Part shown: positions 29,424-38,425 of the stretch, in pieces
Position numbering within the stretch: position 1 is the stretch's first letter
Layout of the letters: every line of letters starts with the position of its first letter
Assembly: GCF_000696185.1 (NCBI RefSeq)
Contig: NZ_KK853997.1
Coordinates: 2,232,761-2,296,760, forward strand
DNA length: 64,000 bases
Source: Kitasatospora cheerisanensis KCTC 2395
Lineage (GTDB): Bacteria > Actinomycetota > Actinomycetes > Streptomycetales > Streptomycetaceae
Direction of reading: 5' to 3'
Notes under the pieces: generated by a model
Databases searched by the model: none
The model's input: the letters and a program-made list of their open reading frames with translations, nothing else
What the model was told of the DNA's origin: nothing
Made by a program: the position numbers and the translations under genes

Positions 29424-30392
29424 CTACCTCCGGGTCTCTCTGATCCTCTCCGCCACGCGCAGCCGTACGGGCGCGGCGCGCCGGTTCTCCTCGATCTCCT
29501 CCTCGGTGGCCAGTTCGGCACCGCGGGTGAGCAGTTTCAGCCAGGGCTGGAGCTCCTCGGGGATCACCGGCAGGCCCGGCGGGGCGGTCGAGGTGGCCCC
29601 GGCCTGGAGGTACTGCTTGACCAGGCGGTCCTCCAGCGACTGGTAGGACATCACGACGATCCGGCCGCCCACCGCCAAGGCGTCCAGCGCGCCGGGGATG
29701 GCCCGGTCGAGGACCTCCAGTTCGCCGTTGACCTCGATCCGCAGCGCCTGGAAGGTCCGCTTCGCCGGGTTGCCGCCGGTGCGGCGGGTGGCGGCGGGGA
29801 TGGCGTTGCGGACCAACTCCACCAGACGCGCGCTGGTGGAGAACGGTTCCTTCTCGCGTTCCCGGAGCACCGCGGAGGCGATCTTCCCGGCGAACCGCTC
29901 CTCGCCGTACACCTTGAGGATCCGGGCCAGGTCGCCGTGGCTGTAGGTGTTGAGGACCTCGGCGGCGGAGATGCCGCGGGTCTGGTCCATCCGCATGTCG
30001 AGCGGGGCGTCCTGGGCGTAGGCGAAGCCGCGGTCGGCCTCGTCCAGCTGCATCGAGGACACGCCGAGGTCGAACAGCACGCCCTGCACGGCCGGGATGC
30101 CGAGCTCGTCGAGGACGCGCGGGATCTCGTCGTACACGGCGTGCACCAGGGTGGCGCGGTCGCCGAAGCGGGCCAGCCGCTCGCCGGACAGCTTCAGCGC
30201 CTGCGGGTCGCGGTCGACGGCGACCAGGCGGACCTCGGGGAAGCGGGTCAGCAGGGCCTCGCTGTGGCCGCCGAGGCCCAGGGTGGCGTCCACCACCACC
30301 GCGCCGGGTGCGGAGATCGCCGGGGCGAGCGCGTCCAGGCAGCGCTCCAGCATCACCGGGATGTGCCGGGGGGTGGGGCTGTCGGTACTCAT
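29424..30392 (-). CDS. rsmH: 16S rRNA (cytosine(1402)-N4)-methyltransferase RsmH (MraW)
   Basis: A 322-residue SAM-dependent methyltransferase acting on C1402 of 16S rRNA. It starts [21 protein letters not shown], with the SAM loop [16 protein letters not shown] and the family signature [17 protein letters not shown]. The inserted helical domain includes [20 protein letters not shown], and the end is conserved as [16 protein letters not shown]. It is the first gene of the dcw cluster in this genome; the mraZ gene that often precedes it elsewhere is absent. The stop lies 125 bp before the annotated ftsL start. Confidence 0.96.
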   Translation of the reverse strand: MSTDSPTPRHIPVMLERCLDALAPAISAPGAVVVDATLGLGGHSEALLTRFPEVRLVAVDRDPQALKLSGERLARFGDRATLVHAVYDEIPRVLDELGIPAVQGVLFDLGVSSMQLDEADRGFAYAQDAPLDMRMDQTRGISAAEVLNTYSHGDLARILKVYGEERFAGKIASAVLREREKEPFSTSARLVELVRNAIPAATRRTGGNPAKRTFQALRIEVNGELEVLDRAIPGALDALAVGGRIVVMSYQSLEDRLVKQYLQAGATSTAPPGLPVIPEELQPWLKLLTRGAELATEEEIEENRRAAPVRLRVAERIRETRR

Positions 30393-30867
30393 ACGGGGGC
30401 GGGGCCTTCCTCAGGTGCAGGGTGTGCCCGGCCATTCTCGCCTACCGGCCCGCCGGTTCCGCACGCCGCCCGTGGTCCCCGCCCGCTCGCTCGGGGGAAG
30501 GAGCGACCGCCCGGCGCCGGGGAAGGTGCGCCAGGTGGGCACGGAGCGGGAGGAGGCCGCGGGCTGCGTGCGGGCCGGTGGCCCGGTGCGGAGAGCGGCC
30601 GGGCGCCCGGTTGCCGGGTGCCGTCCGCCGTGCTCCACTGCGCGGCCAGACTATCGCCCACGCCTCGCCAGTCAACGCTCCGCGACGGCGCACCACCCGG
30701 CCGGCCGTATCGGTCTGCGCAGGTCGGGCCGGTGCTGCGGCCGCGGGCGGACGGGGCGCGGGCGCTCGCGGCGCGCCGGTCGAACCGGGTCGAAGCCGCC
30801 CGAACCGTGTCCGGGCCCGGCGGGTAAAGGCTTCCGCAGGTGGGCCCCGCGGGCGGCGCGCCGCCAC
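30393..30867. other. Intergenic region between divergent rsmH and carbonic anhydrase genes
   Basis: About 475 bp without a supportable gene. It must hold the promoter that drives the dcw cluster on the minus strand and the carbonic anhydrase promoter on the plus strand. A GAGGAAGG about 12 nt upstream of the rsmH ATG may be its ribosome-binding site. I found no mraZ gene, repeats or RNA element. Confidence 0.5.
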
Positions 30868-30873
30868 TACCGT
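30868..30873 (+). promoter_or_regulatory. Candidate -10 for a leaderless carbonic anhydrase transcript
   Basis: TACCGT ends 7 nt before the ATG and no Shine-Dalgarno sequence is present. No clear -35. Confidence 0.4.
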
Positions 30874-30880
30874 CGTCGCC

Positions 30881-31396
30881 ATGGCACCTGCACCCGGCTC
30901 CGACCGGCCGTCCGAGACCGACCGCTTCGTGGCGGCGAACCGCTCCTACGCCGAGACCTTCCGGGACGGCGGCATGGACGCCCGCCCGGTGCGGAAGGTC
31001 GCGGTGGTGGCGTGCATGGACGCCCGGCTCGACCTGTTCGCCGCGCTGGGCCTGGAGCTCGGCGACGCGCACATCATCCGCAACGCGGGCGGCGTGGTCA
31101 CCGACGACACGATCCGTTCGCTGACCGTCAGTCAGCGCGCCCTGGGCACCCGGACCGTGGTGCTGATCCACCACACCGGCTGCGGCCTGCTCGGCCTGAC
31201 CGAGGACTTCCGGCACGACCTGGAGCGCGAGGTCGGTCAGCGCCCGCAGTGGGCGGTGGAGGCGTTCACCGACCTGGACGCCGACGTCCGCCAGTCCATG
31301 CAGCGGGTCCGCACCTCGCCGTTCCTGCCGCACCGCGACCAGGTCCGCGGTTTCGTCTTCGACGTCCACACCGGGCTGCTCCGCGAGATCCGCTGA
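30881..31396 (+). CDS. Beta-class carbonic anhydrase
   Basis: A 171-residue zinc enzyme that interconverts CO2 and bicarbonate. The zinc ligands and catalytic dyad appear in VACMDARLD (Cys, with the Asp-Arg pair) and HHTGCGLL (His and Cys), and the conserved RNAGG motif lies between them. The length is typical of small actinobacterial beta-carbonic anhydrases. It has no signal peptide. The gene stands alone and is transcribed away from the dcw cluster. There is no ribosome-binding site in front of the ATG, so the message is probably leaderless. Confidence 0.9.
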   Translation: MAPAPGSDRPSETDRFVAANRSYAETFRDGGMDARPVRKVAVVACMDARLDLFAALGLELGDAHIIRNAGGVVTDDTIRSLTVSQRALGTRTVVLIHHTGCGLLGLTEDFRHDLEREVGQRPQWAVEAFTDLDADVRQSMQRVRTSPFLPHRDQVRGFVFDVHTGLLREIR

Positions 31397-31556
31397 AACC
31401 GTCCGGGCCCCGCCCTCGTCCCAAACCGGGACAGCCTTCGCGTGTCGCCCGGCCGGGTGACTTCTGGCCGTGGGACAAGGAAGAATGCGCCAAGTATTCG
31501 GGGTGGGCCGGGCTCGAACCAGCCGCCCGGCGACTGTTGCACATGGGAGCGTACGG
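31397..31556. other. Intergenic region with a tRNA T-arm-like sequence
   Basis: A 160-bp gap before the MoxR gene. On the minus strand, positions 31523-31507 read GCTGG-TTCGAGC-CCGGC, a perfect five-pair T-arm with the conserved TTCGA loop. No matching acceptor, anticodon or D arm is present, so it is at most a tRNA remnant or a coincidence. Confidence 0.35.
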
Positions 31557-32576
31557 GTGACGACCATCAACGGACAGGGCACGGAGCAGCCGGAGTCGGG
31601 CCGCTACGAGCGCCGGGAGCCGGTCGGGCTGGCGGAGCTTACGGCGGTGGTCGACCGGGTCCGGGCGTCCGTCGAGAGCGTGATCGAGGGCAAGCCGGAG
31701 GCGGTCCGGATCGCGCTGACGGTGCTGCTCGCCGAGGGCCACCTGCTGCTGGAGGACGTGCCGGGCGTCGGCAAGACCATGCTCGCCAAGGCGCTGGCCC
31801 GCTCGGTGGACTGCACGGTGCGCCGCATCCAGTTCACCCCGGACCTGCTGCCGTCGGACGTCACCGGCACCAACGTCTTCGACCAGCACCAGCGGGACTT
31901 CGAGTTCCGGCCGGGCGCGATCTTCGCGCAGATCGTGGTCGGCGACGAGATCAACCGGGCCTCGCCGAAGACCCAGTCCGCGCTGCTGGAGTCGATGGAG
32001 GAGCGCCAGGTCACCATCGACGGCACCTCCTACGAGCTGCCCTCGCCGTTCATGGTGATCGCCACCCAGAACCCGGTCGAGATGGAGGGCACCTACGCCC
32101 TCCCGGAGGCCCAGCGCGACCGCTTCATGGCCCGCATCTCGATCGGCTACCCCAGCCCCGAGGCCGAGTACGCGATGCTCGACCTGCACTCGGCCGCCAA
32201 CCCGCTGGACGACCTGCAGCCGGTCGCGCACGCCGCCGACCTGCTCAAGCTGATCGAGGTCGTCAAGGGCGTGTACGTCTCCGACCCGGTCCGCCGGTAC
32301 GCCGTCGACCTGGTCGCCGCCACCCGCAACACCCCCGAGCTGCGGCTCGGCGCCTCCCCCCGGGCCACCCTGCACCTGGTCCGCGCGGCCCGCGCGCACG
32401 CCGCCCTGGACGGCCGCGACTACGTGCTGCCGGACGACATCCAGGCGCTCGCCGTGCCGGTGCTGGCGCACCGTCTGCTGCCCACCTCGGAGACCCAGCT
32501 GAGCCGCCGCACGGTGGAGAACGTGGTGCTCGACCTCGTGGCCCGACTGCCGATCCCGCGCCCGCAGGGCCGCTGA
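31557..32576 (+). CDS. MoxR family AAA+ ATPase
   Basis: A 339-residue AAA+ protein with Walker A GVGKTML in LEDVPGVGKTMLAKAL and Walker B VVGDEINRASPKTQ. The family motif is ATQNPVEMEGTYALPEAQRDRF. MoxR proteins act as chaperones that mature or activate partner complexes. The partners here are almost certainly the DUF58 and transglutaminase proteins encoded downstream with 1-bp and overlapping junctions, a widespread gene set. I chose GTG 31557 (VTTINGQG) because GGGAG lies about 8 nt upstream; the frame is open further upstream through non-coding sequence. Confidence 0.92.
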   Translation: MTTINGQGTEQPESGRYERREPVGLAELTAVVDRVRASVESVIEGKPEAVRIALTVLLAEGHLLLEDVPGVGKTMLAKALARSVDCTVRRIQFTPDLLPSDVTGTNVFDQHQRDFEFRPGAIFAQIVVGDEINRASPKTQSALLESMEERQVTIDGTSYELPSPFMVIATQNPVEMEGTYALPEAQRDRFMARISIGYPSPEAEYAMLDLHSAANPLDDLQPVAHAADLLKLIEVVKGVYVSDPVRRYAVDLVAATRNTPELRLGASPRATLHLVRAARAHAALDGRDYVLPDDIQALAVPVLAHRLLPTSETQLSRRTVENVVLDLVARLPIPRPQGR

Positions 32577-32577
32577 G

Positions 32578-33897
32578 GTGGCGGGCCCCGCCCGGCCCTC
32601 CGGGCTGCGCGCCGCCCTCAACGGGCTGACCACCCGGGGGCGTTCGTTCCTGGCCGCCGGCCTGACCGCCGCGCTCTGCGCGTACCTGTTCGGCCAGGAC
32701 GCGCTGTTCCAGGTCGGCGTGCTGCTGGCGGTGCTGCCGGTGGCGTCCGCGCTGCTGCTGGTGCGCACCCGCTACCGGGTCGCCTCCGGCCGCCGGCTCA
32801 GCCCGCAGCGGGCCGCGGCCGGCCAGGAGGCCCGGGTGCACCTGCGGCTGGACAACGTCTCCCGGGTGCCCACCGGCCTGCTGCTGCTGGAGGACAAGGT
32901 CCCGTACGTGCTGGGCCCGCGCCCGCGCTTCGTGCTGGACCGGGTCGAACCGCGCGGCTTCCGCGAGGTGTCCTACCGGGTCCGCTCCGACCTGCGCGGC
33001 CGCTACCCGCTCGGCCCGCTTCAGCTGCGGCTGTCCGACCCGTTCGGGATGTGCGAGCTGACCCGCTCGTTCAGCGCCGCCGACGTGCTCACCGTCGTCC
33101 CGCAGACCCAGGACCTGCCGCCGGTGCGGCTGCCCGGCGAGTCCGCCGGGCAGGGCGAGTCCAACGCGCACGCGCTGGCGCTGGCCGGCGACGACGACGT
33201 GATCCCGCGCGAGTACCGGCACGGCGACGACCTGCGCCGGGTGCACTGGAAGTCCACCGCCCGCTACGGCGAACTGATGGTCCGTCGGGAGGAGCAGCCG
33301 CTGCGCGCCCGCGCCACCGTGCTGCTCGACACCCGGGAGACCGCGCACCGCGGCTCCGGCCCGGCGTCCTCGTTCGAGTGGGCGGTGTCCGCCGCCGCCT
33401 CGATCAGCGCCGACCTGGTGCAGCGCGGCTACCAGACCCGGCTGCTCACCGACACCGGCCGCGCCCACCCGCAGCACGGCGCGAACGCCACCACCGCCGC
33501 CGAGTCCATCGGCGTGCTGCTGGACGCCCTCGCGGTGGTCGAGCACTCCGACGGCGGCACCCTGGCCCGCGCCGAGGAGGTGCTGCGGCTCGGCGGCGAG
33601 GGCCTGCTGGTGGCGATCGTCGGCGACCTCGACGACGAGCAGGCCGAACGCCTGGCCCGCCTGCGCCGCCGGGCCGGCGGCGCCGTCGCCCTGCTGCTGG
33701 ACACCGGCACCTGGGCGGGCCTGCGGCACCTGTTCCCGGACGCCGCCGACGAGCAGGCCGACTCGACGGTCGGCCGCCTGCGCGACGCCGGCTGGACCGT
33801 CCTGCCGGTCCGGGCCGGCGACTCGCTGCCCGCGCTGTGGCGGGCCGCCGACCGCACCCAGAACTCCGTTCCCTACCGAGACGAGGTCGGCGCTTGA
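32578..33897 (+). CDS. DUF58 domain-containing protein
   Basis: A 439-residue protein anchored by one or two N-terminal hydrophobic segments (about residues 20-65) with a basic start. The DUF58 core is plain: GRYPLGPLQLRLSDPFGMCE and later EYRHGDDLRRVHWKSTARYGELMVRREEQP, whose HxxDDxxxxHWK pattern marks the family. A von Willebrand A-like fold follows. It starts GTG one base after the MoxR stop, and its own stop overlaps the next start. MoxR-DUF58-transglutaminase sets are thought to act on the cell surface, but the substrate is unknown. Confidence 0.9.
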   Translation: MAGPARPSGLRAALNGLTTRGRSFLAAGLTAALCAYLFGQDALFQVGVLLAVLPVASALLLVRTRYRVASGRRLSPQRAAAGQEARVHLRLDNVSRVPTGLLLLEDKVPYVLGPRPRFVLDRVEPRGFREVSYRVRSDLRGRYPLGPLQLRLSDPFGMCELTRSFSAADVLTVVPQTQDLPPVRLPGESAGQGESNAHALALAGDDDVIPREYRHGDDLRRVHWKSTARYGELMVRREEQPLRARATVLLDTRETAHRGSGPASSFEWAVSAAASISADLVQRGYQTRLLTDTGRAHPQHGANATTAAESIGVLLDALAVVEHSDGGTLARAEEVLRLGGEGLLVAIVGDLDDEQAERLARLRRRAGGAVALLLDTGTWAGLRHLFPDAADEQADSTVGRLRDAGWTVLPVRAGDSLPALWRAADRTQNSVPYRDEVGA

Positions 33898-36305
33898 CCA
33901 CCCGGGCCAAGTTGACGCTCTGCGCGGCCCTGGCCACCGCCCTGGCGGCGCTGTGCCTGTCCCCGCTGTTCAAGGACTCCTTCGCGCTGGCCCCGCACGG
34001 CGTGCTGATGATCGTCGTCGCGGCCGCCGCCGGCGCCGGCCTGCGCGCCCTGCCGCTGCCCCGCGCCCTGGTGCTGCCGCTCCAGCTGCTCGTCGTGCTG
34101 TACGTGCTGATGCTGACCACCGTGCAGTCCTCGATGACCATCGGCATCGTGCCCGGCCCGGGCGCGCTCGACGCCGTCTCCGGGCTGCTCGCCGACGGCG
34201 GCAACGACATCCAGGAGTACGCGATCCCGGCCCCCACCACCGACGGCCTGCGGCTGATCGTGGTCGGCGCGGTCGCCCTGGTCGCGGTCCTGGTCGACGC
34301 CCTCGCCGTCACCTACCGCCGGGCCGCCGCCGCGGGCCTGCCGCTGCTCGCCCTGTACTCGGTGGGCAGCGGCCTGGCCGGCGCGCCGGGCGGCATGTGG
34401 CTGTGGTTCCTGTTCGCCGCGGCGGGCTTCCTGATCCTGCTCTACACCGAGGGCCAGGACCGGCTCACCCGCTGGGGCCGGGTCTTCCACGGCACCGGCC
34501 GCTCCGCGGTGGCGCTGTCCAACGGCGGCCGCCGGGTCGGCCTGATCGCGCTCGCCGCCGCCGTCCTGCTGCCCGCCCTGGCGCCCGCCGCCGGCTCCGG
34601 CCTGTTCGACGGCTTCGGCGGCCGCGGCGGCGGCAGCGGGAACGGCAGCGGCGCGGGCGACGAGCGCTCGCTCAACCTGGTCGTCGCGCTCACCGCCAAC
34701 CTGCGCTCCGGCGACGACACCGAACTGCTGCGCTTCTCCACCAACGCCACCGAGGCCGACCAGCTCTACCTGCGGGTCGCCTCGCTCAGCGAGTTCAACG
34801 GCGAGGAGTGGAAGCCCGGCGGCCAGTCCGCCGAGCAGCTGCCCACCACGCTGCCCTACCCCGAGGGCCTGGCCACCAGCGTCAACACCAGCCAGATCCG
34901 CACCAACGTCAAGATCTCCGACCGGCTCGGCACCACCTGGCTGCCGATGCCGTACCCGGTGTCCTGGGTCGAGCTGCCGTCCACCACGAACTGGCGCTTC
35001 GACCGCACCGGCCGCACCGTCACCGGCGTCAACGGCCAGAAGACCAACGGCCTCTCGTACGCCGTCGGCTCGGTCACCGTCAACGCCACCGCCGCGCAGC
35101 TCCGCTCGGCCGGCCCCGCGCCCGCCGACATCGCCGGCCACTACCTGTCGCTGCCGAACAACCTGCCCCCCGTGGTCGGCGAGACCGCCCGGACGATCAC
35201 CGCCGGCCTCGACAACCCGTACGACCGGGCCGTCGCGCTCCAGCAGTACTTCACCAAGGGCGACTTCACCTACAACACGAAGATCGAACCGCGCACCGGG
35301 CCGGACGCCATCGCCAAGTTCCTCCAGGACCGCGAGGGCTTCTGCGTGCACTTCGCCGCCACCATGGCCGCGATGTCCCGCTCGCTCGGCATCCCGTCCC
35401 GGGTCGCCATCGGCTTCACCCCCGGCACCGGCGACGCCACCAACCGGATCGTCCGCAGCTCCAACTACCACGCCTGGCCGGAGCTGTACTTCGCCGGCCT
35501 CGGCTGGATGCGCTTCGAACCCACCCCCAACCGCGGCACCGTCCCGCTGTACTCCGTCCCGCAGGTCGCCAACCCCACCCAGCCCAGCGCCCAGCCGAGC
35601 GCCTCCGCGACCGACAGCCGGCCCTCCGCCGGCCCGTCCGCCTCCAGCGCCTGCACCCCGCAGCAGCACCGGATCGGCGACTGCGACGACGAGACCGCGG
35701 TCGTCGAGCACCGCACCACCGCCACCGCCTGGTGGCAGACCTGGCCCGCCCTGCTGAGCGCCGCCGGCCTGCTCCTCGTGCTCGCCGTCCTGGCCACCCC
35801 GATGCTGTTGCGCCGCAGACTGCGCCGCCGCCGCCTCGGCGCCGGCCGCCACGGCCCCGGCGCGGACGGGCCCCGGCTCACCGACGAACAGGTGCTCGCC
35901 GCCTGGGCCGAACTCGTCGACTCCGCCTGGGACCTGGGCCTGCCCCCGGACGAGGCCCGCACCCCCCGGAACGCCGCCCGCCGGCTCGCCGAGGACGCCC
36001 GCCTCGACCCCACCGCCGCGGAGGCCGCCGGCCGGGTCGCGCTCGCCACCGAACGCGTCATGTACGCCCGCGAGTCCGACCCGTCCCCGCACCTCGGCAG
36101 CGACGTCCGCACCGCCCGCGAGGGCCTGCTCATCCAGGCCACCCGCGGCCGCCGCCTGCGCGCCCTGTTCCTCCCCGCCTCCACCGTCCGTCTCTGGTGG
36201 CGCACCCAGGACCGCATGGCCGCCACCCGCGAACGCCTCGCCGACCGCTACGCCAGGGCCCGCGAAACCCTCACCCGCCCCTTCCGCCGCCCCCCGAAGG
36301 ACTGA
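33894..36305 (+). CDS. TgpA-type transglutaminase-like membrane protein
   Basis: An 803-residue membrane protein. Five to six N-terminal helices (about 1-220, DUF3488 type) precede a long external region with the papain-like transglutaminase core: Cys484 in GFCVHFAATMAAMSRSLGIPSRVA and His526 in NYHAWPELYF, with Glu/Asp nearby. A further membrane helix (about 615-640) leads to a basic cytoplasmic DUF4129-like domain. The start is TTG at 33894, overlapping the DUF58 stop (TTGA). It probably processes or crosslinks surface proteins. The operon ends at the hairpins that follow. Confidence 0.9.
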   Translation: MTTRAKLTLCAALATALAALCLSPLFKDSFALAPHGVLMIVVAAAAGAGLRALPLPRALVLPLQLLVVLYVLMLTTVQSSMTIGIVPGPGALDAVSGLLADGGNDIQEYAIPAPTTDGLRLIVVGAVALVAVLVDALAVTYRRAAAAGLPLLALYSVGSGLAGAPGGMWLWFLFAAAGFLILLYTEGQDRLTRWGRVFHGTGRSAVALSNGGRRVGLIALAAAVLLPALAPAAGSGLFDGFGGRGGGSGNGSGAGDERSLNLVVALTANLRSGDDTELLRFSTNATEADQLYLRVASLSEFNGEEWKPGGQSAEQLPTTLPYPEGLATSVNTSQIRTNVKISDRLGTTWLPMPYPVSWVELPSTTNWRFDRTGRTVTGVNGQKTNGLSYAVGSVTVNATAAQLRSAGPAPADIAGHYLSLPNNLPPVVGETARTITAGLDNPYDRAVALQQYFTKGDFTYNTKIEPRTGPDAIAKFLQDREGFCVHFAATMAAMSRSLGIPSRVAIGFTPGTGDATNRIVRSSNYHAWPELYFAGLGWMRFEPTPNRGTVPLYSVPQVANPTQPSAQPSASATDSRPSAGPSASSACTPQQHRIGDCDDETAVVEHRTTATAWWQTWPALLSAAGLLLVLAVLATPMLLRRRLRRRRLGAGRHGPGADGPRLTDEQVLAAWAELVDSAWDLGLPPDEARTPRNAARRLAEDARLDPTAAEAAGRVALATERVMYARESDPSPHLGSDVRTAREGLLIQATRGRRLRALFLPASTVRLWWRTQDRMAATRERLADRYARARETLTRPFRRPPKD

Positions 36306-36356
36306 CCGGGGCGCAGTTCCCCGCAGGGCCACGAGAGCGGCCCCGGCAAGATCCGC

Positions 36357-36396
36357 CCGCCTTCCCCGCGCCCCGTCAGGGGCGCGGGGAAGGCGG
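36357..36396. terminator. 18-bp hairpin terminator, related to the dispersed GC repeat
   Basis: CCGCCTTCCCCGCGCCCC (36357-36374) pairs perfectly with 36379-36396 around a GTCA loop. The arms contain the GGGGCGCGGGGA core also seen in the murD-ftsW element. It is well placed to end the MoxR operon. Confidence 0.8.
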
Positions 36397-36420
36397 CGAG
36401 CAAGCACCCGCGAACGCAAA

Positions 36421-36459
36421 GATCCGCCCGACGAGGAAGGCTTCCTCCTCGGGCGGATC
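36421..36459. terminator. Second hairpin between convergent operons
   Basis: GATCCGCCCGA (36421-36431) pairs with TCGGGCGGATC (36449-36459), and GAGGAA/TTCCTC continue the stem inside. It lies 22 bp before the DUF3040 stop and terminates that gene and/or the transglutaminase operon. AGATCCGCCCG also occurs at 36350-36360. Confidence 0.75.
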
Positions 36460-36481
36460 CGGTTGGTTCACGGTCGCGCTG

Positions 36482-36859
36482 CTACAACCCGCTCTGCTCG
36501 TCGCGGCGCCGCTGCCAGCGCTGTTCCATTCGATCCATGACGCCGGTCTTCCGGCGAGGCGCTGCCGCCTGCCGTGGACCGTGTCCGGCCGGGCCTCGTC
36601 GCCACGCGGTTACCGCGAGGACCGCACAGCCCAGCATCACCAGGAACCCGACCACACTGACCCAGATGACCTGCGCGACCAGGCCTCCCATGAGCAGCGC
36701 GATGCCCGCCACGAAGCCCGCCGCGGCCAGGTAGACCCGCCGACGGGTGTAGGTGCGCAGGCCGGTTCCCTCAAGCGCTGACGCGAACTTGGGATCTTCG
36801 GCGTACAGCGCTCGCTCCATCTGCTCGAGCAGTCGCTGCTCGTGCTCCGAGAGCGGCAC
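36482..36859 (-). CDS. DUF3040 domain-containing membrane protein
   Basis: A 125-residue protein starting PLSEHEQRLLEQMERALYAEDPKFASAL, the DUF3040 signature. Two hydrophobic segments (about 45-80, VYLAAAGFVAGIALLMGG and VIWVSVVGFLVMLGCAVLAV) and a basic tail follow. The family is confined to Actinobacteria, and a homologue lies at the same place near the mycobacterial dcw cluster. Its function is unknown. The start is GTG with AGGAGG about 6 nt upstream. Confidence 0.88.
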   Translation of the reverse strand: MPLSEHEQRLLEQMERALYAEDPKFASALEGTGLRTYTRRRVYLAAAGFVAGIALLMGGLVAQVIWVSVVGFLVMLGCAVLAVTAWRRGPAGHGPRQAAAPRRKTGVMDRMEQRWQRRRDEQSGL

Positions 36860-37097
36860 GGAGTCCTCCTACTCGTCGGTCGCGGGGCGACCGGTCCGCC
36901 ACCCCTGGCTCGGGCCTGTGTGGTCCATATGCCCCACCGGTCTGGCCGTCATGCTTACCGGCTTTACCCAGATCATACGGTCCACGGGCCCGGTTCGGCG
37001 TGGTCAATCAGGCGTGGCTCGGGCCACCACGAGGTGGGCCCGCACCTTTGCAACGAGCGGACCCCCCACTTGGTGCCCCCACTGTGCCGGAGGGTGA

Positions 37098-37850
37098 TCA
37101 GACCGCTTCGGCGAGCAGGTGGAGCTGGGTGGCGACGGCGTGGAACGCGGGCTGCTCGGCGGCGGCCAGTTCGAGCTTGAGCAGGGCGTCGAGCGCGCCG
37201 GGCTCGGTGTCGACCAGGACGCCGGGAACGAGGTCGGCGAAGACCCGGATGCCGTGCACGGAGGTGACCCGCAGGCCGGCGTCGGCGGCGAGGGCGTCGA
37301 GCTGGTCGCCGGTGAAGCGGCGGGGCATCGGGTCGCCGGCGCCCCAGCGGCCGTCGGGGGCGTCCAGCGCGGTGCGGGCGTCGGTGAACTGGCCGGCCAC
37401 CGCGCGGGCCAGCACGGCGCCGTTGCGGTTGGCGGCGAGCAGGCTGACCAGGCCACCCTTGCCGAGGGTGCCGACCAGGTTGCCGAGCGCCTCGGCGGGG
37501 TCGTCGACGACCTCCAGGACGCCGTGGCAGAGCACCGCGTCGACCGAGCCGGCCGGGACCAGCTCGGGCAGCGTCTGGGTGTCGCCCTGGACGGCGCGCA
37601 CCAGCTCGGTGACCCCGGCCTCGGCGGCCCGCCGCTCCAGGGCGAACAGGGCGTCGGGGCTGGGGTCGACGACAGTCACCCGGTGGCCGAGCCTGGCGAC
37701 GGGCACGGCGAAGTTGCCGGTCCCGCCGCCGGTGTCGACGACGTCCAGGACCGGCTGTCCGAGCTCGGCGGAGCGCCGCTCCAGCGCCGACCGCAGCACC
37801 TCCCACACCACGGCGGTACGCAGCGCACTGCGGGGACGAGTCGGATACAA
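37098..37850 (-). CDS. Class I SAM-dependent methyltransferase
   Basis: A 250-residue soluble enzyme with the SAM-binding loop VVDTGGGTGNFAVPVARLG, motif II acidic strand VTVVDPSPDALFALE, and the post-motif QGDTQTLPELV. The substrate is not evident; such proteins are sometimes annotated as methyltransferases of ubiquinone-biosynthesis type on fold alone. I chose TTG 37850 because GAGGGG lies exactly 7 nt upstream and homologues begin with the same YPTRPRSALRTAVVWEVL stretch. Longer starts run into non-coding sequence. It follows the HEPN gene on the same strand. Confidence 0.86.
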   Translation of the reverse strand: MYPTRPRSALRTAVVWEVLRSALERRSAELGQPVLDVVDTGGGTGNFAVPVARLGHRVTVVDPSPDALFALERRAAEAGVTELVRAVQGDTQTLPELVPAGSVDAVLCHGVLEVVDDPAEALGNLVGTLGKGGLVSLLAANRNGAVLARAVAGQFTDARTALDAPDGRWGAGDPMPRRFTGDQLDALAADAGLRVTSVHGIRVFADLVPGVLVDTEPGALDALLKLELAAAEQPAFHAVATQLHLLAEAV

Positions 37851-37942
37851 GGCGGCACCCCTCTTGGCAGGTCTTCCACGGCGGGAACCCCACCACCCTA
37901 TCCGGCCCGACCGGACCGGCCGGGAGCGGCGCAGCGCCGGGC

Positions 37943-38425
37943 TCAGGGGTGCAGGGCCAGGATCCGCTCCACGATCCGCAGGTACAGGGCGGTGTTGCGG
38001 ATCAGGTCGTCCGCGTCGCGTTCGCCGGCGGCGCCGGTGATGCCGGCCTCGGCGGCGGCGCGGCGGCGGGCTCCGGCGGCGAAGTAGGCGGCCCACTCGG
38101 CGAGTTCGGGAGCGACTTCGGGCAGCAGCTCCCAGGCCGGGCGGATCGCGTGGCGGCGGCGCGGGTTGCTCGGTCGGCCGCGGACGGCGAGGACGGCGGC
38201 GGTGGCGCGCAGTGCGGCGAGGTGGGCGGTGGCGTAGCGCTCGAGCGGATCCTGCCTGCCGCGGGCGTGCACCAGGGTGCGGTGCGCGTGGCGGAGCAGT
38301 TCGAGGGCGGCGGGCGGTGCGGCGACCCGCCGCAGCACCGGACGGGCCTCGGCGCCGCGCGCGGAGGGCAGGGTGGGTTGATCGACGGCAGGGCGGGCGA
38401 CAGGCTCAGGACGACTGATGGTCAT
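37943..38425 (-). CDS. SAV_6107-type HEPN domain protein
   Basis: A 160-residue all-helical protein. The block ALELLRHAHRTLVHARGRQDPLERYATAHLAALRATAAVL followed by the WELLPEVAPELAEWAAYFAAGA region is that of the SAV_6107 HEPN family of streptomycetes. Many HEPN proteins are RNases, but the catalytic R-x4-6-H motif is not obvious here, so no activity is claimed. ATG 38425 has GGGGGAG about 6 nt upstream. It is followed at 92 bp by the methyltransferase gene. Confidence 0.8.
   Translation of the reverse strand: MTISRPEPVARPAVDQPTLPSARGAEARPVLRRVAAPPAALELLRHAHRTLVHARGRQDPLERYATAHLAALRATAAVLAVRGRPSNPRRRHAIRPAWELLPEVAPELAEWAAYFAAGARRRAAAEAGITGAAGERDADDLIRNTALYLRIVERILALHP

Noticed and set aside
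26717..29521. A 934-codon form of FtsI
   Set aside because: The extra residues translate ftsL and beyond in the wrong frame. GTG 28843 overlaps the ftsL stop and gives a normal FtsI.
31507..31523. A complete tRNA gene on the minus strand
   Set aside because: Only the T-arm is present. No pairing acceptor strand, anticodon or D arm could be found within a tRNA length.
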